Assembly (NCBI RefSeq): GCF_008107725.1
Contig: NZ_VIRN01000068.1
Span: 186,001-250,000 of the forward strand
Length of the DNA stretch: 64,000 nucleotides
From: Marinobacter sp. BW6
Lineage (GTDB): Bacteria > Pseudomonadota > Gammaproteobacteria > Pseudomonadales > Oleiphilaceae
Direction of reading: 5' to 3'
The notes below the pieces were generated by a model, which was given only the letters and a program-made list of their open reading frames with translations, was not told the origin of the DNA and did no database searches. Each line of letters opens with the position of its first letter. Within the stretch, counting starts at the first letter, position 1. A program made the translations under genes and the position numbers. Of this stretch, positions 51,086 to 59,381 are shown piece after piece.

Positions 51086-51900
51086 CACGCAGCTCCTTTT
51101 TCGAATACGTTGTCTTGCAGCCAGGCCTGGAAGGTGTCGCGGTCACGGGCAATGCCATCCCAGTCCTTGTAGAAAGCGTTATCCCGGTCGTAATAGCCCA
51201 GAGCGTAGGAGGGCGCGGCGCCCTTGGGAGCCTCGGCGATGGCGGTGACGGCCCAGGATGGCAGCACGCACGCGTTCACCGATGCGCCGAGGTCATCGAC
51301 AATCTCTTCCACGGTCACAATGCTGCGTTTGGCGGCCAGTACCACTTCCTTCTGAATGCCGACTATGCCTTCGATCAGGACATTGCCTTTGCGGTCGGCC
51401 CGCTGGGCATGGATCACGGCGACATCCGGGCGAACAGAGGGCACGGCAGCGAGGCGCTCACCGGTGAACGGGCACTCGATGAATTTGATCTGGTCATTAA
51501 CCTTGGGCAGGTCGCTGCCCACGTAACCGCGCAGCACGGCTAACGGCAGACCGGCAGCACCGGCTTCGTAGGCATTGGCCATGGCGGCGTGGCTGTGTTC
51601 AAGGATCTCGATCTGGTGAGGCCAGCCTTTCTCAACGGCATCCCGCAGACGGTGCAGGGAGCCCACGCCCGGATTCCCACCCCATGAGAAAATCAGTTTC
51701 TTCGCGCAGCCTGCACCAATCATCTGGTCGTAGATCAGATCCGGGGTCATGCGGATCAGGGTCAGGTCACGTTTCTCCTGCCGGATGATTTCGTGGCCAG
51801 CGGCAAACGGAATCAGGTGGGTAAAGCCTTCCATCGCAACGGTGTCGCCGTTGTTGATGTGTTTGCTTACCGCTTCCTGGAGAGAGAGAAATTCAGCCAT
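51085..51900 (-). CDS. pcaI: 3-oxoadipate CoA-transferase alpha subunit PcaI
   Basis: A 271-residue partner of PcaJ. It starts MAEFLSLQEAVSKHINNGDT, with VAMEGFTHLIPFAAGHEIIR near residue 23 (the CoA-binding glycine region in its E-G-F form) and IGAGCAKKLIFSWGGNPGVG near 60. The start at 51900 has GGAG 8 nt upstream; an upstream in-frame extension crosses the operator region. First gene of the pcaIJFD operon, with a TTGACG/CATTAT promoter and two GTTCG-type boxes upstream. Confidence 0.9.
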   Translation of the reverse strand: MAEFLSLQEAVSKHINNGDTVAMEGFTHLIPFAAGHEIIRQEKRDLTLIRMTPDLIYDQMIGAGCAKKLIFSWGGNPGVGSLHRLRDAVEKGWPHQIEILEHSHAAMANAYEAGAAGLPLAVLRGYVGSDLPKVNDQIKFIECPFTGERLAAVPSVRPDVAVIHAQRADRKGNVLIEGIVGIQKEVVLAAKRSIVTVEEIVDDLGASVNACVLPSWAVTAIAEAPKGAAPSYALGYYDRDNAFYKDWDGIARDRDTFQAWLQDNVFEKGAA

Positions 51901-51931
51901 CGCAGGGTCTCCATCGTGTTTCGGTTGATAA

Positions 51932-51965
51932 GTTCGATATACGAACATAAGTTTAATATGCGAAC
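51932..51965. promoter_or_regulatory. Two PcaR-type operator boxes upstream of pcaI
   Basis: GTTCG-ATATA-CGAAC (51932-51946, perfect 5-bp arms) and GTTTA-ATATG-CGAAC (51951-51965, one imperfect arm) lie 19 bp apart, just downstream of the pcaI -10 box. Their 15-bp shape resembles the PcaR site recognised in Pseudomonas putida, as I recall it. A third box at 52032 faces pcaR. Confidence 0.65.
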
Positions 51966-51995
51966 ATAATGGCGCGATTGGTTTTCGGTCGTCAA
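51966..51995 (-). promoter_or_regulatory. Promoter of the pcaIJFD operon
   Basis: On the reverse strand TTGACG (51995-51990) and CATTAT (51971-51966) are separated by 18 bp. The two GTTCG-type boxes lie directly after the -10 element, where bound regulator would contact initiating polymerase. Confidence 0.5.
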
Positions 51996-52031
51996 GTACA
52001 AATTTTCACCAGTTGATAAAAATGCACGGAT

Positions 52032-52046
52032 GTTCGGACTGCGAAC
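52032..52046. promoter_or_regulatory. PcaR-type operator box upstream of pcaR
   Basis: GTTCG-GACTG-CGAAC has perfect 5-bp arms, identical to those of the box at 51932. It lies 52 bp before the pcaR start, consistent with autoregulation. Confidence 0.6.
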
Positions 52047-52098
52047 TAGCTGATACCATGCGCTGACATCGACTTGCCGAGGCGCTGAAGGAGCCGGA

Positions 52099-52878
52099 AT
52101 GGACGAACAGATTCTCAAGCCGGGAGACCGGGATTACGTGGGGGCGCTGGCCTCCGGGCTGGACGTGTTGCAGGCGTTTGATGGTGAGCATCCGCGCATG
52201 ACGCTCAGTGAAGTGGCCGCCAGGACCGACATGGATCGGGCGAAGGCTCGTCGATTTCTGCTGACCCTGCACGCTCTGGGTTTCGTGAAGCGTACCGGCC
52301 GCCAGTTCGAGCTGACGCCTCGGGTGCTGCAGCTGGGCTACGCCTATCAGGCGTCGAACCAGTATCGGGCGGTGATTCAACAATACCTGGAAGACATCAC
52401 TGCCGAGCTTGGTGAATCCTCTTCCCTGGCGGTGTTGGATGGCGACGACGTGGTTTACGTGGTGCGCTCGGCGGCGCGGCATCGGCTGATGGCGATTACC
52501 CTCTCGGTGGGTACCCGCTTGCCTGCGGCCTACACGTCCATGGGGCGGGTGTTGCTGGCACAGCTACCGGAATCGGAGCTGGCTGCGTTTCTGGACCGCA
52601 TCCGGCTGGAGCGTTTCACCGAGTCATCGGTTATCGACAAAGCTGCGCTGCGCTGCGCCATCGACCAGGCTCGTGAGCAGGGCTACTCCATTGTCGACCA
52701 GGAGCTGGATTCGGGGTTGCGCTCTGCAGCGGTGCCGGTGTTTGCCGGCAGTGGTGAACTGCTTGGCGCGATCAATATCAGCACCAATGCCGCGCGGGTG
52801 GATATGGAGACTTTGATGAAGGTTTACCTGCCGCGGTTGCAGGAAGCGGCTGAAGCGGTGCGGCAAACAACCCGATGA
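52099..52878 (+). CDS. pcaR: IclR-family regulator PcaR of the beta-ketoadipate genes
   Basis: A 259-residue IclR regulator. The N-terminal winged helix reads LASGLDVLQAFDGEHPRMTL, then ARTDMDRAKARRFLLTLHAL; the effector domain has SVGTRLPAAYTSMGRVLLA and SIVDQELDSGLRSAAVPVF. AAGGAG precedes ATG 52099. It is divergent from pcaIJFD, and three GTTCG-N5-CGAAC type boxes lie between. PcaR responds to 3-oxoadipate in Pseudomonas putida; that effector is assumed here. PobR and CatR of the IclR type are alternatives, but the linkage to pcaI favours PcaR. Confidence 0.9.
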   Translation: MDEQILKPGDRDYVGALASGLDVLQAFDGEHPRMTLSEVAARTDMDRAKARRFLLTLHALGFVKRTGRQFELTPRVLQLGYAYQASNQYRAVIQQYLEDITAELGESSSLAVLDGDDVVYVVRSAARHRLMAITLSVGTRLPAAYTSMGRVLLAQLPESELAAFLDRIRLERFTESSVIDKAALRCAIDQAREQGYSIVDQELDSGLRSAAVPVFAGSGELLGAINISTNAARVDMETLMKVYLPRLQEAAEAVRQTTR

Positions 52879-52882
52879 CCTT

Positions 52883-52969
52883 GTCGGATTACGGCTGCGC
52901 CTAATCCGACCTACTGAACTGAATGTGTCCGCGTAGGTCGGATTAGAGCCGTCAGGCTCGTAATCCGAC
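52883..52969. repeat. Inverted pair of REP-like palindromes after pcaR
   Basis: Two hairpins share the arms GTCGGATTA/TAATCCGAC: 52883-52910 and 52937-52969. In the second, an inner GAGCC/GGCTC stem extends the arms. The element is oriented one way in the first copy and the opposite way in the second (outer GTAGGTCGGATTA versus TAATCCGACCTAC), giving a REP-doublet layout. It fills the 98-bp gap between convergent pcaR and the LysR gene, so it may also stop transcription from both sides. Confidence 0.75.
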
Positions 52970-52976
52970 GAGACCG

Positions 52977-53879
52977 TTACGGATAACGCCCCGTCAGCCG
53001 GTTTTCCACCAGCTCTCCCAGAATAGTATTGGCCAGCCGCATAACGGCATTCGGATTCTCTCCGCGCCGGCGTGAGGCGATCACCGGGGTGGTGATGTTG
53101 TTGTCCTCCAGTGGCATGTATTCCACGCCCTCACGGTTTAGCTTTCGGACCTGTTCAGGAACCAGCGTAAACCCCATATCCGATGCCACCAGAGACAGCG
53201 CTGTCTGAAGGTCGTTGACCTGCTGGCTGACATGAATTTTCAGGCCGCGACGGTGAAACAGACCCTGGGTGATGTCAGCGAAGTTTGGACCGGGACCGGA
53301 TGGGAAAGTCACCATCGGCCATTCCGAGAGCTCTTTCATGGAGGGCGGGTGACGGGTTAGTTGATGGCCGGCCGGAATGGCCGCGATGATCGGCTCATCA
53401 AATAGGTTCTCCTGCTCCACACCAGGGTCTTCGATTCTTAGTCGGCCGAAGCCGATATCGATCTTGCCGGACTTCAGCGCCTCCACCTGCTCGCGGGTTT
53501 TCAGCTCATGCAGGACAATCTCCAGGTTTTTGTTCTGGCGCAGCCGGCGCACCATCAGCGGTAATTGCCCGTAGAACACGGATGGGACGAAGCCGATCGA
53601 AAAGATGGTTTTCCGGTGCTGGGCAATACGGCGGGTGTCCTCAACGGTGGCGCCCACTTTGTCCAGAATCTGCTGGGCCTGCTCCAGAAAATATTCCCCG
53701 CCCGTGGTTAGCTCCAGCCCTCGGGGTTTGCGGATAAACAATTCCACCCCTATCTCTTCTTCCAGCTGTTTGATGGCCCGGGTCAGCGGTGGTTGCGCAA
53801 TAAACAGTTTTTCTGCCGCCCGGGTCAGGTTGCCTGCCTCTGCCACGGCAACGAAGTACCGCAAGTGTCGCAGCTCCAT
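52977..53879 (-). CDS. LysR-family regulator of the catechol/benzoate genes (CatR/BenM type)
   Basis: A 300-residue LysR protein. The opening MELRHLRYFVAVAEAGNLTR and AAEKLFIAQPPLTRAIKQLE are those of the CatM/BenM/CatR group (note the Q-P-P-L-T-R-x-I-x-x-L-E recognition helix). The effector domain includes SIGFVPSVFYGQLPLMVRRL, similar to the muconate-binding region. GGAGG lies 5 nt before the ATG at 53879. It is divergent from catB. It most likely activates catBCA and possibly benABCDK on cis,cis-muconate and benzoate; which effector it uses cannot be told. Confidence 0.88.
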   Translation of the reverse strand: MELRHLRYFVAVAEAGNLTRAAEKLFIAQPPLTRAIKQLEEEIGVELFIRKPRGLELTTGGEYFLEQAQQILDKVGATVEDTRRIAQHRKTIFSIGFVPSVFYGQLPLMVRRLRQNKNLEIVLHELKTREQVEALKSGKIDIGFGRLRIEDPGVEQENLFDEPIIAAIPAGHQLTRHPPSMKELSEWPMVTFPSGPGPNFADITQGLFHRRGLKIHVSQQVNDLQTALSLVASDMGFTLVPEQVRKLNREGVEYMPLEDNNITTPVIASRRRGENPNAVMRLANTILGELVENRLTGRYP

Positions 53880-53881
53880 CC

Positions 53882-53896
53882 ATACCTCCAGGGTAT
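53882..53896. promoter_or_regulatory. ATAC-N7-GTAT box at the LysR/catB divergence
   Basis: The sequence ATAC-CTCCAGG-GTAT matches the consensus known for CatM and BenM operators (ATAC-N7-GTAT). It begins 2 bp upstream of the LysR start codon and includes that gene's Shine-Dalgarno, so a bound regulator could repress its own gene. It lies 90 bp before the catB start. Confidence 0.5.
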
Positions 53897-53985
53897 CGGT
53901 TATTACTTAATCAATATTGGTTCACATAACTGAAACTTCGTACTGTTCGAATCACAGGTTTTTTTACTTGCGATTCGGAGAGCAC

Positions 53986-55107
53986 ATGTCCGCCACCATT
54001 CAGTCCATTGAAGCGATCCTGGTCGATATTCCGACCATCCGCCCCCACAAGCTATCCATGACAACCATGGGGGTTCAGAGCATGGTGATCGTTCGGATGA
54101 AAGACTCGAACGGTCTTGAGGGACTGGGTGAGGCGACCACAATTGGCGGTCTGGCCTACGGCCCGGAAAGCCCTGAAAGTGTAAAGCTTACCATTGATAC
54201 CTATTTCAAACCGCAACTGATTGGCCAGCCCGCGGGCAACATCAATACCCTGAGGGTAATGCTAAACCGCTCAACTCGCGGTAACAACCTGGCCAAGTCG
54301 GCCATCGAGACCGCACTGCTGGATCTGCAGGGCAAGCGGCTCAAACGTCCGGTATCTGATTTGCTCGGCGGTGCCATTCACCAGCACCTCCCGGTGCTGT
54401 GGACCCTGGCCAGTGGGGATACCGACAAGGATATCGAGGAGGCGCTCGGCCTGATCGAAACCCGCCGCCACTGCGATTTCAAACTCAAGATCGGTTCCCG
54501 TCCGGTGATGGAAGACGTTCGTCACGTCGCGGCTATCAAGGAAGCCTTAGGTGAGAGCACCAGCGTGCGTGTGGATGTGAACCAGGCCTGGGACGAAGCC
54601 ACCGCTGCCAAAGGTATGGCGGAGCTGCAGGCGGCTGGTATCGACCTGGTAGAACAGCCGACCCCGATGAAGGATTACGCGGCGCTGGTGCGTCTGTCCG
54701 GGAAGTTCCATCTGCCCATCCTGGCCGATGAAGCGGTGGCCGACGCCAAGGATATGTACAACCTCGCAGCCAGCGGATTCGCTGGTGCCGTCGCCATGAA
54801 AATTGCCAAGGCCGGTGGGCCTGCACGTGCTCTGGAGCAAGCCGCTGTGGCTCAGGCCGCAGGTATCGGGCTCTACGGCGGCACGTTACTGGAAGGCTCC
54901 ATTGGCACAGCTGCTGCGCTACACGCCTGGTCCACCCTGGAAACCCTGCAATGGGGCACCGAGATGTTCGGTCCCCTTCTGATGAAAGACGACATTGTCG
55001 TCAAGCCACTCAATTTCCACAGCAACGGTGTCGACTTGCCGCAGGGCCCGGGCCTGGGTGTCGAGATTGATGAAGACAAACTCAACCAGTATCGCCGGAA
55101 AGCCTGA
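53986..55107 (+). CDS. catB: Muconate cycloisomerase CatB
   Basis: A 373-residue enolase-superfamily enzyme converting cis,cis-muconate to muconolactone. RRHCDFKLKIGSRPVMEDVR holds the K-x-K catalytic element near residue 165, VRVDVNQAWDEATA near 193 and EQPTPMKDYAALVRL near 222 the metal-binding Asp and Glu, and PILADEAVADAKD near 243 the third. The start at 53986 has CGGAG upstream and gives the family opening; upstream codons do not. First gene of catBCA. Confidence 0.93.
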   Translation: MSATIQSIEAILVDIPTIRPHKLSMTTMGVQSMVIVRMKDSNGLEGLGEATTIGGLAYGPESPESVKLTIDTYFKPQLIGQPAGNINTLRVMLNRSTRGNNLAKSAIETALLDLQGKRLKRPVSDLLGGAIHQHLPVLWTLASGDTDKDIEEALGLIETRRHCDFKLKIGSRPVMEDVRHVAAIKEALGESTSVRVDVNQAWDEATAAKGMAELQAAGIDLVEQPTPMKDYAALVRLSGKFHLPILADEAVADAKDMYNLAASGFAGAVAMKIAKAGGPARALEQAAVAQAAGIGLYGGTLLEGSIGTAAALHAWSTLETLQWGTEMFGPLLMKDDIVVKPLNFHSNGVDLPQGPGLGVEIDEDKLNQYRRKA

Positions 55108-55142
55108 GGCGCCGGGACATTCCGCAAAACGGAGGAAAGCAC

Positions 55143-55433
55143 ATGCTGTTCAAAGTCGAGATGAAGGTGAACATCCCCCACGACATGCCAGCGGAGGTGG
55201 CTGCAGACATCAAGGCCCGGGAGAAAGCCTATGCCCAGGGCCTGCAGGAGCAGGGCAAGTGGCGTCACCTTTGGCGGGTGGCCGGCAGCTACGCCAACGT
55301 CAGCATTTTCGATGTGAAAGACAACGCCGAGCTGCAGGAGCTGATCAGCAACCTGCCCCTGTTTCCCTACATGGATATCACCGTCGCGCCCCTGTGCCGG
55401 CACCCGTCGTCCATTCTCGAAGACGACCGCTAA
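55143..55433 (+). CDS. catC: Muconolactone delta-isomerase CatC
   Basis: A 96-residue enzyme that isomerises muconolactone to 3-oxoadipate enol-lactone. MLFKVEMKVNIPHDMPAEVA at the start and QGKWRHLWRVAGSYANVSIF in the middle (with the conserved Trp-Arg) are diagnostic, and the ending PLFPYMDITVAPLCRHPSSI is complete. GGAGG precedes the ATG. It lies between catB and catA in the usual order. The gene is 72 bp before catA. Confidence 0.95.
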   Translation: MLFKVEMKVNIPHDMPAEVAADIKAREKAYAQGLQEQGKWRHLWRVAGSYANVSIFDVKDNAELQELISNLPLFPYMDITVAPLCRHPSSILEDDR

Positions 55434-55504
55434 ATCCGAGAACCCTGTTGCCAACTGATGAGATGAATTGAGCAACAAAAACAAGAGCACCGAGGAGATC
55501 AACC

Positions 55505-56446
55505 ATGACCGTCAAGACCATGAATACTGCGGAAGTAAAGGACCTGCTGGAGAAAGTTGCCGGCTTCAACCAGGACGTTGGAAATGAGCGGGTGAAGAAG
55601 ATTGTTCACCGCCTCATGCACGATATTTTCCAGCTCGTTGAAGACTTCGACGTGACACCCGAAGAGTTCTGGCAAGCCGTCTACTATGTGGGTGATCTGG
55701 GCGCGAATGGTGAGGCCGCGCTGCTGGCACCGGGCCTGGGTATGGACAAGTACCTCGACATCCGGATGGACGCGGAAGATGAGCAGGCCGGCTTGGATGG
55801 CGGAACTCCCAGAACCATTGAGGGCCCGCTTTATGTCGCCGGCGCGCCGCTGAGCGAAGGCTTTGCCCGCATGGACGATGGCTCCGATGAGTCTGCCGAG
55901 ACCATGATCCTGACCGGCCAGGTCACGGACGAAAAAGGCCAGCCATTGGCCAATGCGGTTGTCGACGTATGGCACGCAGACACCAAGGGTGCCTACTCCT
56001 ACTTCGACCAGTCACAGAGCGAATACAACCTGCGTCGTCGCATCAAGACTGACGAAAACGGTCGCTACACCGCCCGTTCCATCATCCCGTCCGGTTATGG
56101 CTGTCCGCCCGAGGGTTCTACCCAGGCGCTGCTGAACCTGCTGGGTCGCCATGGAAACCGTCCGGCGCATATCCATTTCTTTATTGCCAAGCCGGGTTAC
56201 AAGCACCTGACCACCCAGATCAACCTGGCCGGTGACGAGTACACCTATGACGACTTTGCCTTCGCGACCCGTGAAGAACTGGTGGTTGAGGCCAATCGCA
56301 TTGAAGACCCCGCCAAAGCCGAGCAGTTCGGCCTGAACAAGCCGTTCACCGAGGTGGAGTTCAACATCCAGCTGGTGTCTACCGACAAGTCTGAGCTGCA
56401 AACCCGCCATGAGCGCAAGCGTGCTCTCGAAGGCGAAGCCGCGTAA
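55505..56446 (+). CDS. catA: Catechol 1,2-dioxygenase CatA (intradiol, Fe3+)
   Basis: A 313-residue intradiol dioxygenase that cleaves catechol between its hydroxyls to cis,cis-muconate. Residues 1-105 form the N-terminal helical linker domain. GPLYVAGAP near residue 103 is the conserved iron-site opening; VVDVWHADTKGAYSYFDQSQ, YTARSIIPSGYGCPPEG (Tyr ligand) and GRHGNRPAHIHFFIAKPGYK (two His ligands) give the Tyr2-His2 site. The length agrees with Pseudomonas CatA (about 310). GAGGAG precedes the ATG. It lies 12 bp before benA, so catechol cleavage and benzoate oxidation are co-transcribed. Confidence 0.95.
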   Translation: MTVKTMNTAEVKDLLEKVAGFNQDVGNERVKKIVHRLMHDIFQLVEDFDVTPEEFWQAVYYVGDLGANGEAALLAPGLGMDKYLDIRMDAEDEQAGLDGGTPRTIEGPLYVAGAPLSEGFARMDDGSDESAETMILTGQVTDEKGQPLANAVVDVWHADTKGAYSYFDQSQSEYNLRRRIKTDENGRYTARSIIPSGYGCPPEGSTQALLNLLGRHGNRPAHIHFFIAKPGYKHLTTQINLAGDEYTYDDFAFATREELVVEANRIEDPAKAEQFGLNKPFTEVEFNIQLVSTDKSELQTRHERKRALEGEAA

Positions 56447-56458
56447 GGAGGATTCATC

Positions 56459-57844
56459 ATGACTCGTCAACTCGACAGGCTTGAAAAGCAGATTCGCGGG
56501 GCGGTGGAAGCCGACCCGAAAACCGGCCACTACCGCTGTGACCGCGGCATCTTCACCGACGAAGAACTGTTTGAGCTGGAGATGAAACACATCTTCGAAG
56601 GCAACTGGATTTTCCTGGCCCACGAGAGCCAGATCGAGAATCCGGGCGACTATTACACCACCACGGTGGGTCGTCAGCCGGTGATCATCACCCGGACCAA
56701 GGACGGTGAGCTCAAGGCGATTCTGAACACCTGCACCCACCGGGGTGCCACCCTGTGCCGCAAGAAGCGCGGCAACAAGACGTCCTTTACCTGCCCGTTC
56801 CACGGCTGGACCTTCAAGAACGATGGCAAGCTGCTGAAGGCCAAGGACCAGAAGAAGGGCGGTTACCCGGACAGCTTCAATGTCGACGGTTCCCACGACC
56901 TGAAACAACTGCCGAAGTTTGAAAACTATCGCGGTTTCCTGTTTGGCAGCCTCAATTCAGATGTTCTGCCGCTGGAGGAGTACCTGGGCGAAACCACCAA
57001 GGTGCTCGACGCCATTGTCGACCAGGCGGAAGACGGCTTGGAGATCCTGCGGGGTGCGTCCACCTATACCTACGAGGGTAACTGGAAGCTGACTGCCGAG
57101 AACGGCGCCGATGGTTACCACGTCAGCACCGTTCACTGGAACTACCTGTCCACCATGGGCCAGCGCAACTACGAGAAGGGTGGCACCGAAGCGGTTGATG
57201 CCAAGAGCTGGTCCAACGAGGGCGGTTTCTACTCCTTCGAGAACGGCCACATGATGCTGTGGACCCGTCTGACCAATCCGGAAGTGCGCCCGGTGTACGC
57301 CCAGTTGCCACGCCTGGAGAAGGAGCTGGGTGAAGAGCGCGCTGACTTTATCGTGCGGACCACCAAGAACCTGTGCCTGTACCCGAATGTGTACGTGATG
57401 GACCAGTTCTCTACCCAGATACGGGTGTTGCGACCGATCGACGTCAACAAGACCGAGATCACCATTTACTGCTGGGCTCCGAAAGGTGAGCCGGTGGCCG
57501 ATCGCACCAAACGGATCCGCCAGTACGAAGACTTCTTCAACGTCTCCGGTATGGGTACCCCGGACGATCTGGAAGAGTTCCGTGGCTGCCAGGAAGGCTA
57601 CTACGCCAAGGGCGTCAAGTGGAACGACATGAGTCGTGGCGCCCAGCACTGGATTGAAGGTGCGGATGACTGGGCCAAGCGCATCAACCTGAAACCGATT
57701 CTCAGCGGTGCCAAGCCGGAGGATGAGGGCCTGTACGTGACGCACCACCAGCATTGGGTGGAGGAGATGACCAAGGCTGTCGAAACCGAGCGTGCGCGTT
57801 TCATTTCTCTTTCTACCGTTTCGTCAGAGGAGGCCTCCCAATGA
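56459..57844 (+). CDS. benA: Benzoate 1,2-dioxygenase large (alpha) subunit BenA
   Basis: A 461-residue Rieske oxygenase. The [2Fe-2S] site is CTHRGATLC... through [12 protein letters not shown] near residues 96-122 (C-x-H and C-x-x-H). The mononuclear iron region [20 protein letters not shown] near 205-225 supplies the bridging Asp and the two His. TAAGGAGGATTCATC before the ATG is a near-perfect SD. It hydroxylates benzoate to the cis-diol with BenB and the reductase BenC. Toluate dioxygenase (XylX) is similar; the chromosomal cat linkage favours benzoate. Confidence 0.95.
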   Translation: MTRQLDRLEKQIRGAVEADPKTGHYRCDRGIFTDEELFELEMKHIFEGNWIFLAHESQIENPGDYYTTTVGRQPVIITRTKDGELKAILNTCTHRGATLCRKKRGNKTSFTCPFHGWTFKNDGKLLKAKDQKKGGYPDSFNVDGSHDLKQLPKFENYRGFLFGSLNSDVLPLEEYLGETTKVLDAIVDQAEDGLEILRGASTYTYEGNWKLTAENGADGYHVSTVHWNYLSTMGQRNYEKGGTEAVDAKSWSNEGGFYSFENGHMMLWTRLTNPEVRPVYAQLPRLEKELGEERADFIVRTTKNLCLYPNVYVMDQFSTQIRVLRPIDVNKTEITIYCWAPKGEPVADRTKRIRQYEDFFNVSGMGTPDDLEEFRGCQEGYYAKGVKWNDMSRGAQHWIEGADDWAKRINLKPILSGAKPEDEGLYVTHHQHWVEEMTKAVETERARFISLSTVSSEEASQ

Positions 57845-58332
57845 GCATGACCTTCGAACAGATTCAGGCCTTTGTCTACCGGGAAGCCCGCCTGCTGGAT
57901 GACCGGGAATGGGACGAATGGCTCAAGTGCTACCACGAGGACGTCACCTACTGGATGCCGGCCTGGGACGACAACGACGAGTTGACCGAAGATCCGCAGA
58001 CCGAGATCTCGCTGATCTACTACCCGAACCGCAACGGCCTGGAAGATCGCGTATACCGGCTCAAGACCGAGCGTTCCGGCGCCAGCTCCATTCCGGAGCC
58101 GCGCACGGTACACCTGGCCAGTAACCTCGAAATTCTGGAGCGCGACGGCGACACCGTGAAGCTGCGTTTCAACTGGCAGACCAACAGCCACCGCTACCAC
58201 AAAACCCAGTCGTTCTTCGGTGTGTCTTTCTACACCCTGGATTGCAGTGGCGAGCAACCGCTGATCACCGAGAAGAAGGTGGTTCTGAAAAACGATTACA
58301 TCAATCAGGTGATTGATATCTACCACCTGTAA
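57841..58332 (+). CDS. benB: Benzoate 1,2-dioxygenase small (beta) subunit BenB
   Basis: A 163-residue beta subunit with the SnoaL-like fold. [20 protein letters not shown] and [20 protein letters not shown] near residue 22 are the family opening; [20 protein letters not shown] follows. The start at 57841 overlaps the benA stop as ATGA, with GAGGAGG upstream. It supports the alpha3beta3 structure of the dioxygenase. Confidence 0.95.
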   Translation: MSMTFEQIQAFVYREARLLDDREWDEWLKCYHEDVTYWMPAWDDNDELTEDPQTEISLIYYPNRNGLEDRVYRLKTERSGASSIPEPRTVHLASNLEILERDGDTVKLRFNWQTNSHRYHKTQSFFGVSFYTLDCSGEQPLITEKKVVLKNDYINQVIDIYHL

Positions 58333-58352
58333 TTGATGGGGAGAGCATCATC

Positions 58353-59381
58353 ATGAGTTACAACATTGCACTCAATTTTGAAGACGGCGTTACCCGATTC
58401 GTGTCCTGCAACGAAGGCGAAACGGTTCTCGATGCCGCTTACCGTGCGCAGATCAATCTGCCCATGGACTGCTCCGATGGCGTATGCGGCACCTGCAAGG
58501 GCGCTTGCCGCCAGGGTGAATTCGACATGGGTGACGAGTACATCGACGAGGCACTGTCCGACGAGGAAGCCGAGCAGGGCATGGTTCTGACCTGTCAGAT
58601 GGTGCCCTCCAGCGACTGTGTGGTGGAGGTGCCGGTTGCGTCCACCATGTGCAAGACCGGAAACGCAGAAGTGACCGGCACTGTCGCCGAGGTAAACCTG
58701 ATTTCGCCCACCTCGATCGAGCTCAAGATCACGGCGGACGATGACATCGCCTTCCTGCCCGGGCAGTACGTGAACATTCAGGTGCCGGGCACCGACCAGA
58801 CGCGGGCCTATTCATTCAGCTCAAAACCCGGCAGTCGGGACCTGAGTTTCCTGATCCGCAATGTGCCGGGCGGACTGATGAGTTCCTGGCTGGTGGGTAA
58901 GGCCCGCACCGGTGACAAGGTCACCCTGACCGGTCCCATGGGCAGTTTCTACCTCCGCCCGATCGAACGCCCGGTACTCATGTTGGCGGGCGGCACTGGA
59001 CTCGCGCCTTTTCTGGCCAAGCTCGAGCATATGAAGGCCAACGGTTGTGATCTGCCGACGCACCTCATCTATGGCGTGACCAATGATGAAGATCTGGTGT
59101 GCCTCGATATCCTGGATCGTTTTGCCGAGGAGCTGGATAACTTCACCTACATCACCGTGGTGGCTGGCGAGGAAAGCACTCATCCGCGTAAGGGTTATGT
59201 GACCCAGCATATGGATGACGCGCCAGTGAACGACGGCGATGTGGATGTCTACCTCTGTGGGCCGCCTCCGATGGTGGACGCCGTGCTGGGCTACTTCCGT
59301 GAGCAGGGTATTGAACCGAACTCGTTCCACTACGAGAAGTTCACCCCGAGTGTCCCGGCCGCCGAGGATAAGGTGGCATGA
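58353..59381 (+). CDS. benC: Benzoate dioxygenase electron-transfer reductase BenC
   Basis: A 342-residue NADH-dependent reductase. The N-terminal plant-type [2Fe-2S] ferredoxin domain (about residues 1-95) has CSDGVCGTCKGACRQGEF with the fourth Cys in VLTCQMVPSSDC. Then the FAD domain (FLPGQYVNIQVPGTDQTRAY, the R-x-Y-S motif as RAYSFSS) and the NAD domain (LMLAGGTGLAPFLAKLE, then YLCGPPPMVDAV) complete the FNR module. It delivers electrons to BenAB. It overlaps benD by ATGA. Confidence 0.95.
   Translation: MSYNIALNFEDGVTRFVSCNEGETVLDAAYRAQINLPMDCSDGVCGTCKGACRQGEFDMGDEYIDEALSDEEAEQGMVLTCQMVPSSDCVVEVPVASTMCKTGNAEVTGTVAEVNLISPTSIELKITADDDIAFLPGQYVNIQVPGTDQTRAYSFSSKPGSRDLSFLIRNVPGGLMSSWLVGKARTGDKVTLTGPMGSFYLRPIERPVLMLAGGTGLAPFLAKLEHMKANGCDLPTHLIYGVTNDEDLVCLDILDRFAEELDNFTYITVVAGEESTHPRKGYVTQHMDDAPVNDGDVDVYLCGPPPMVDAVLGYFREQGIEPNSFHYEKFTPSVPAAEDKVA

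Noticed and set aside
48283..52878. Protocatechuate branch of the beta-ketoadipate pathway
   Set aside because: pcaGH, pcaB and pcaC are absent; only the shared lower genes pcaD, pcaIJ and pcaF and the regulator are present, as needed for the catechol branch.
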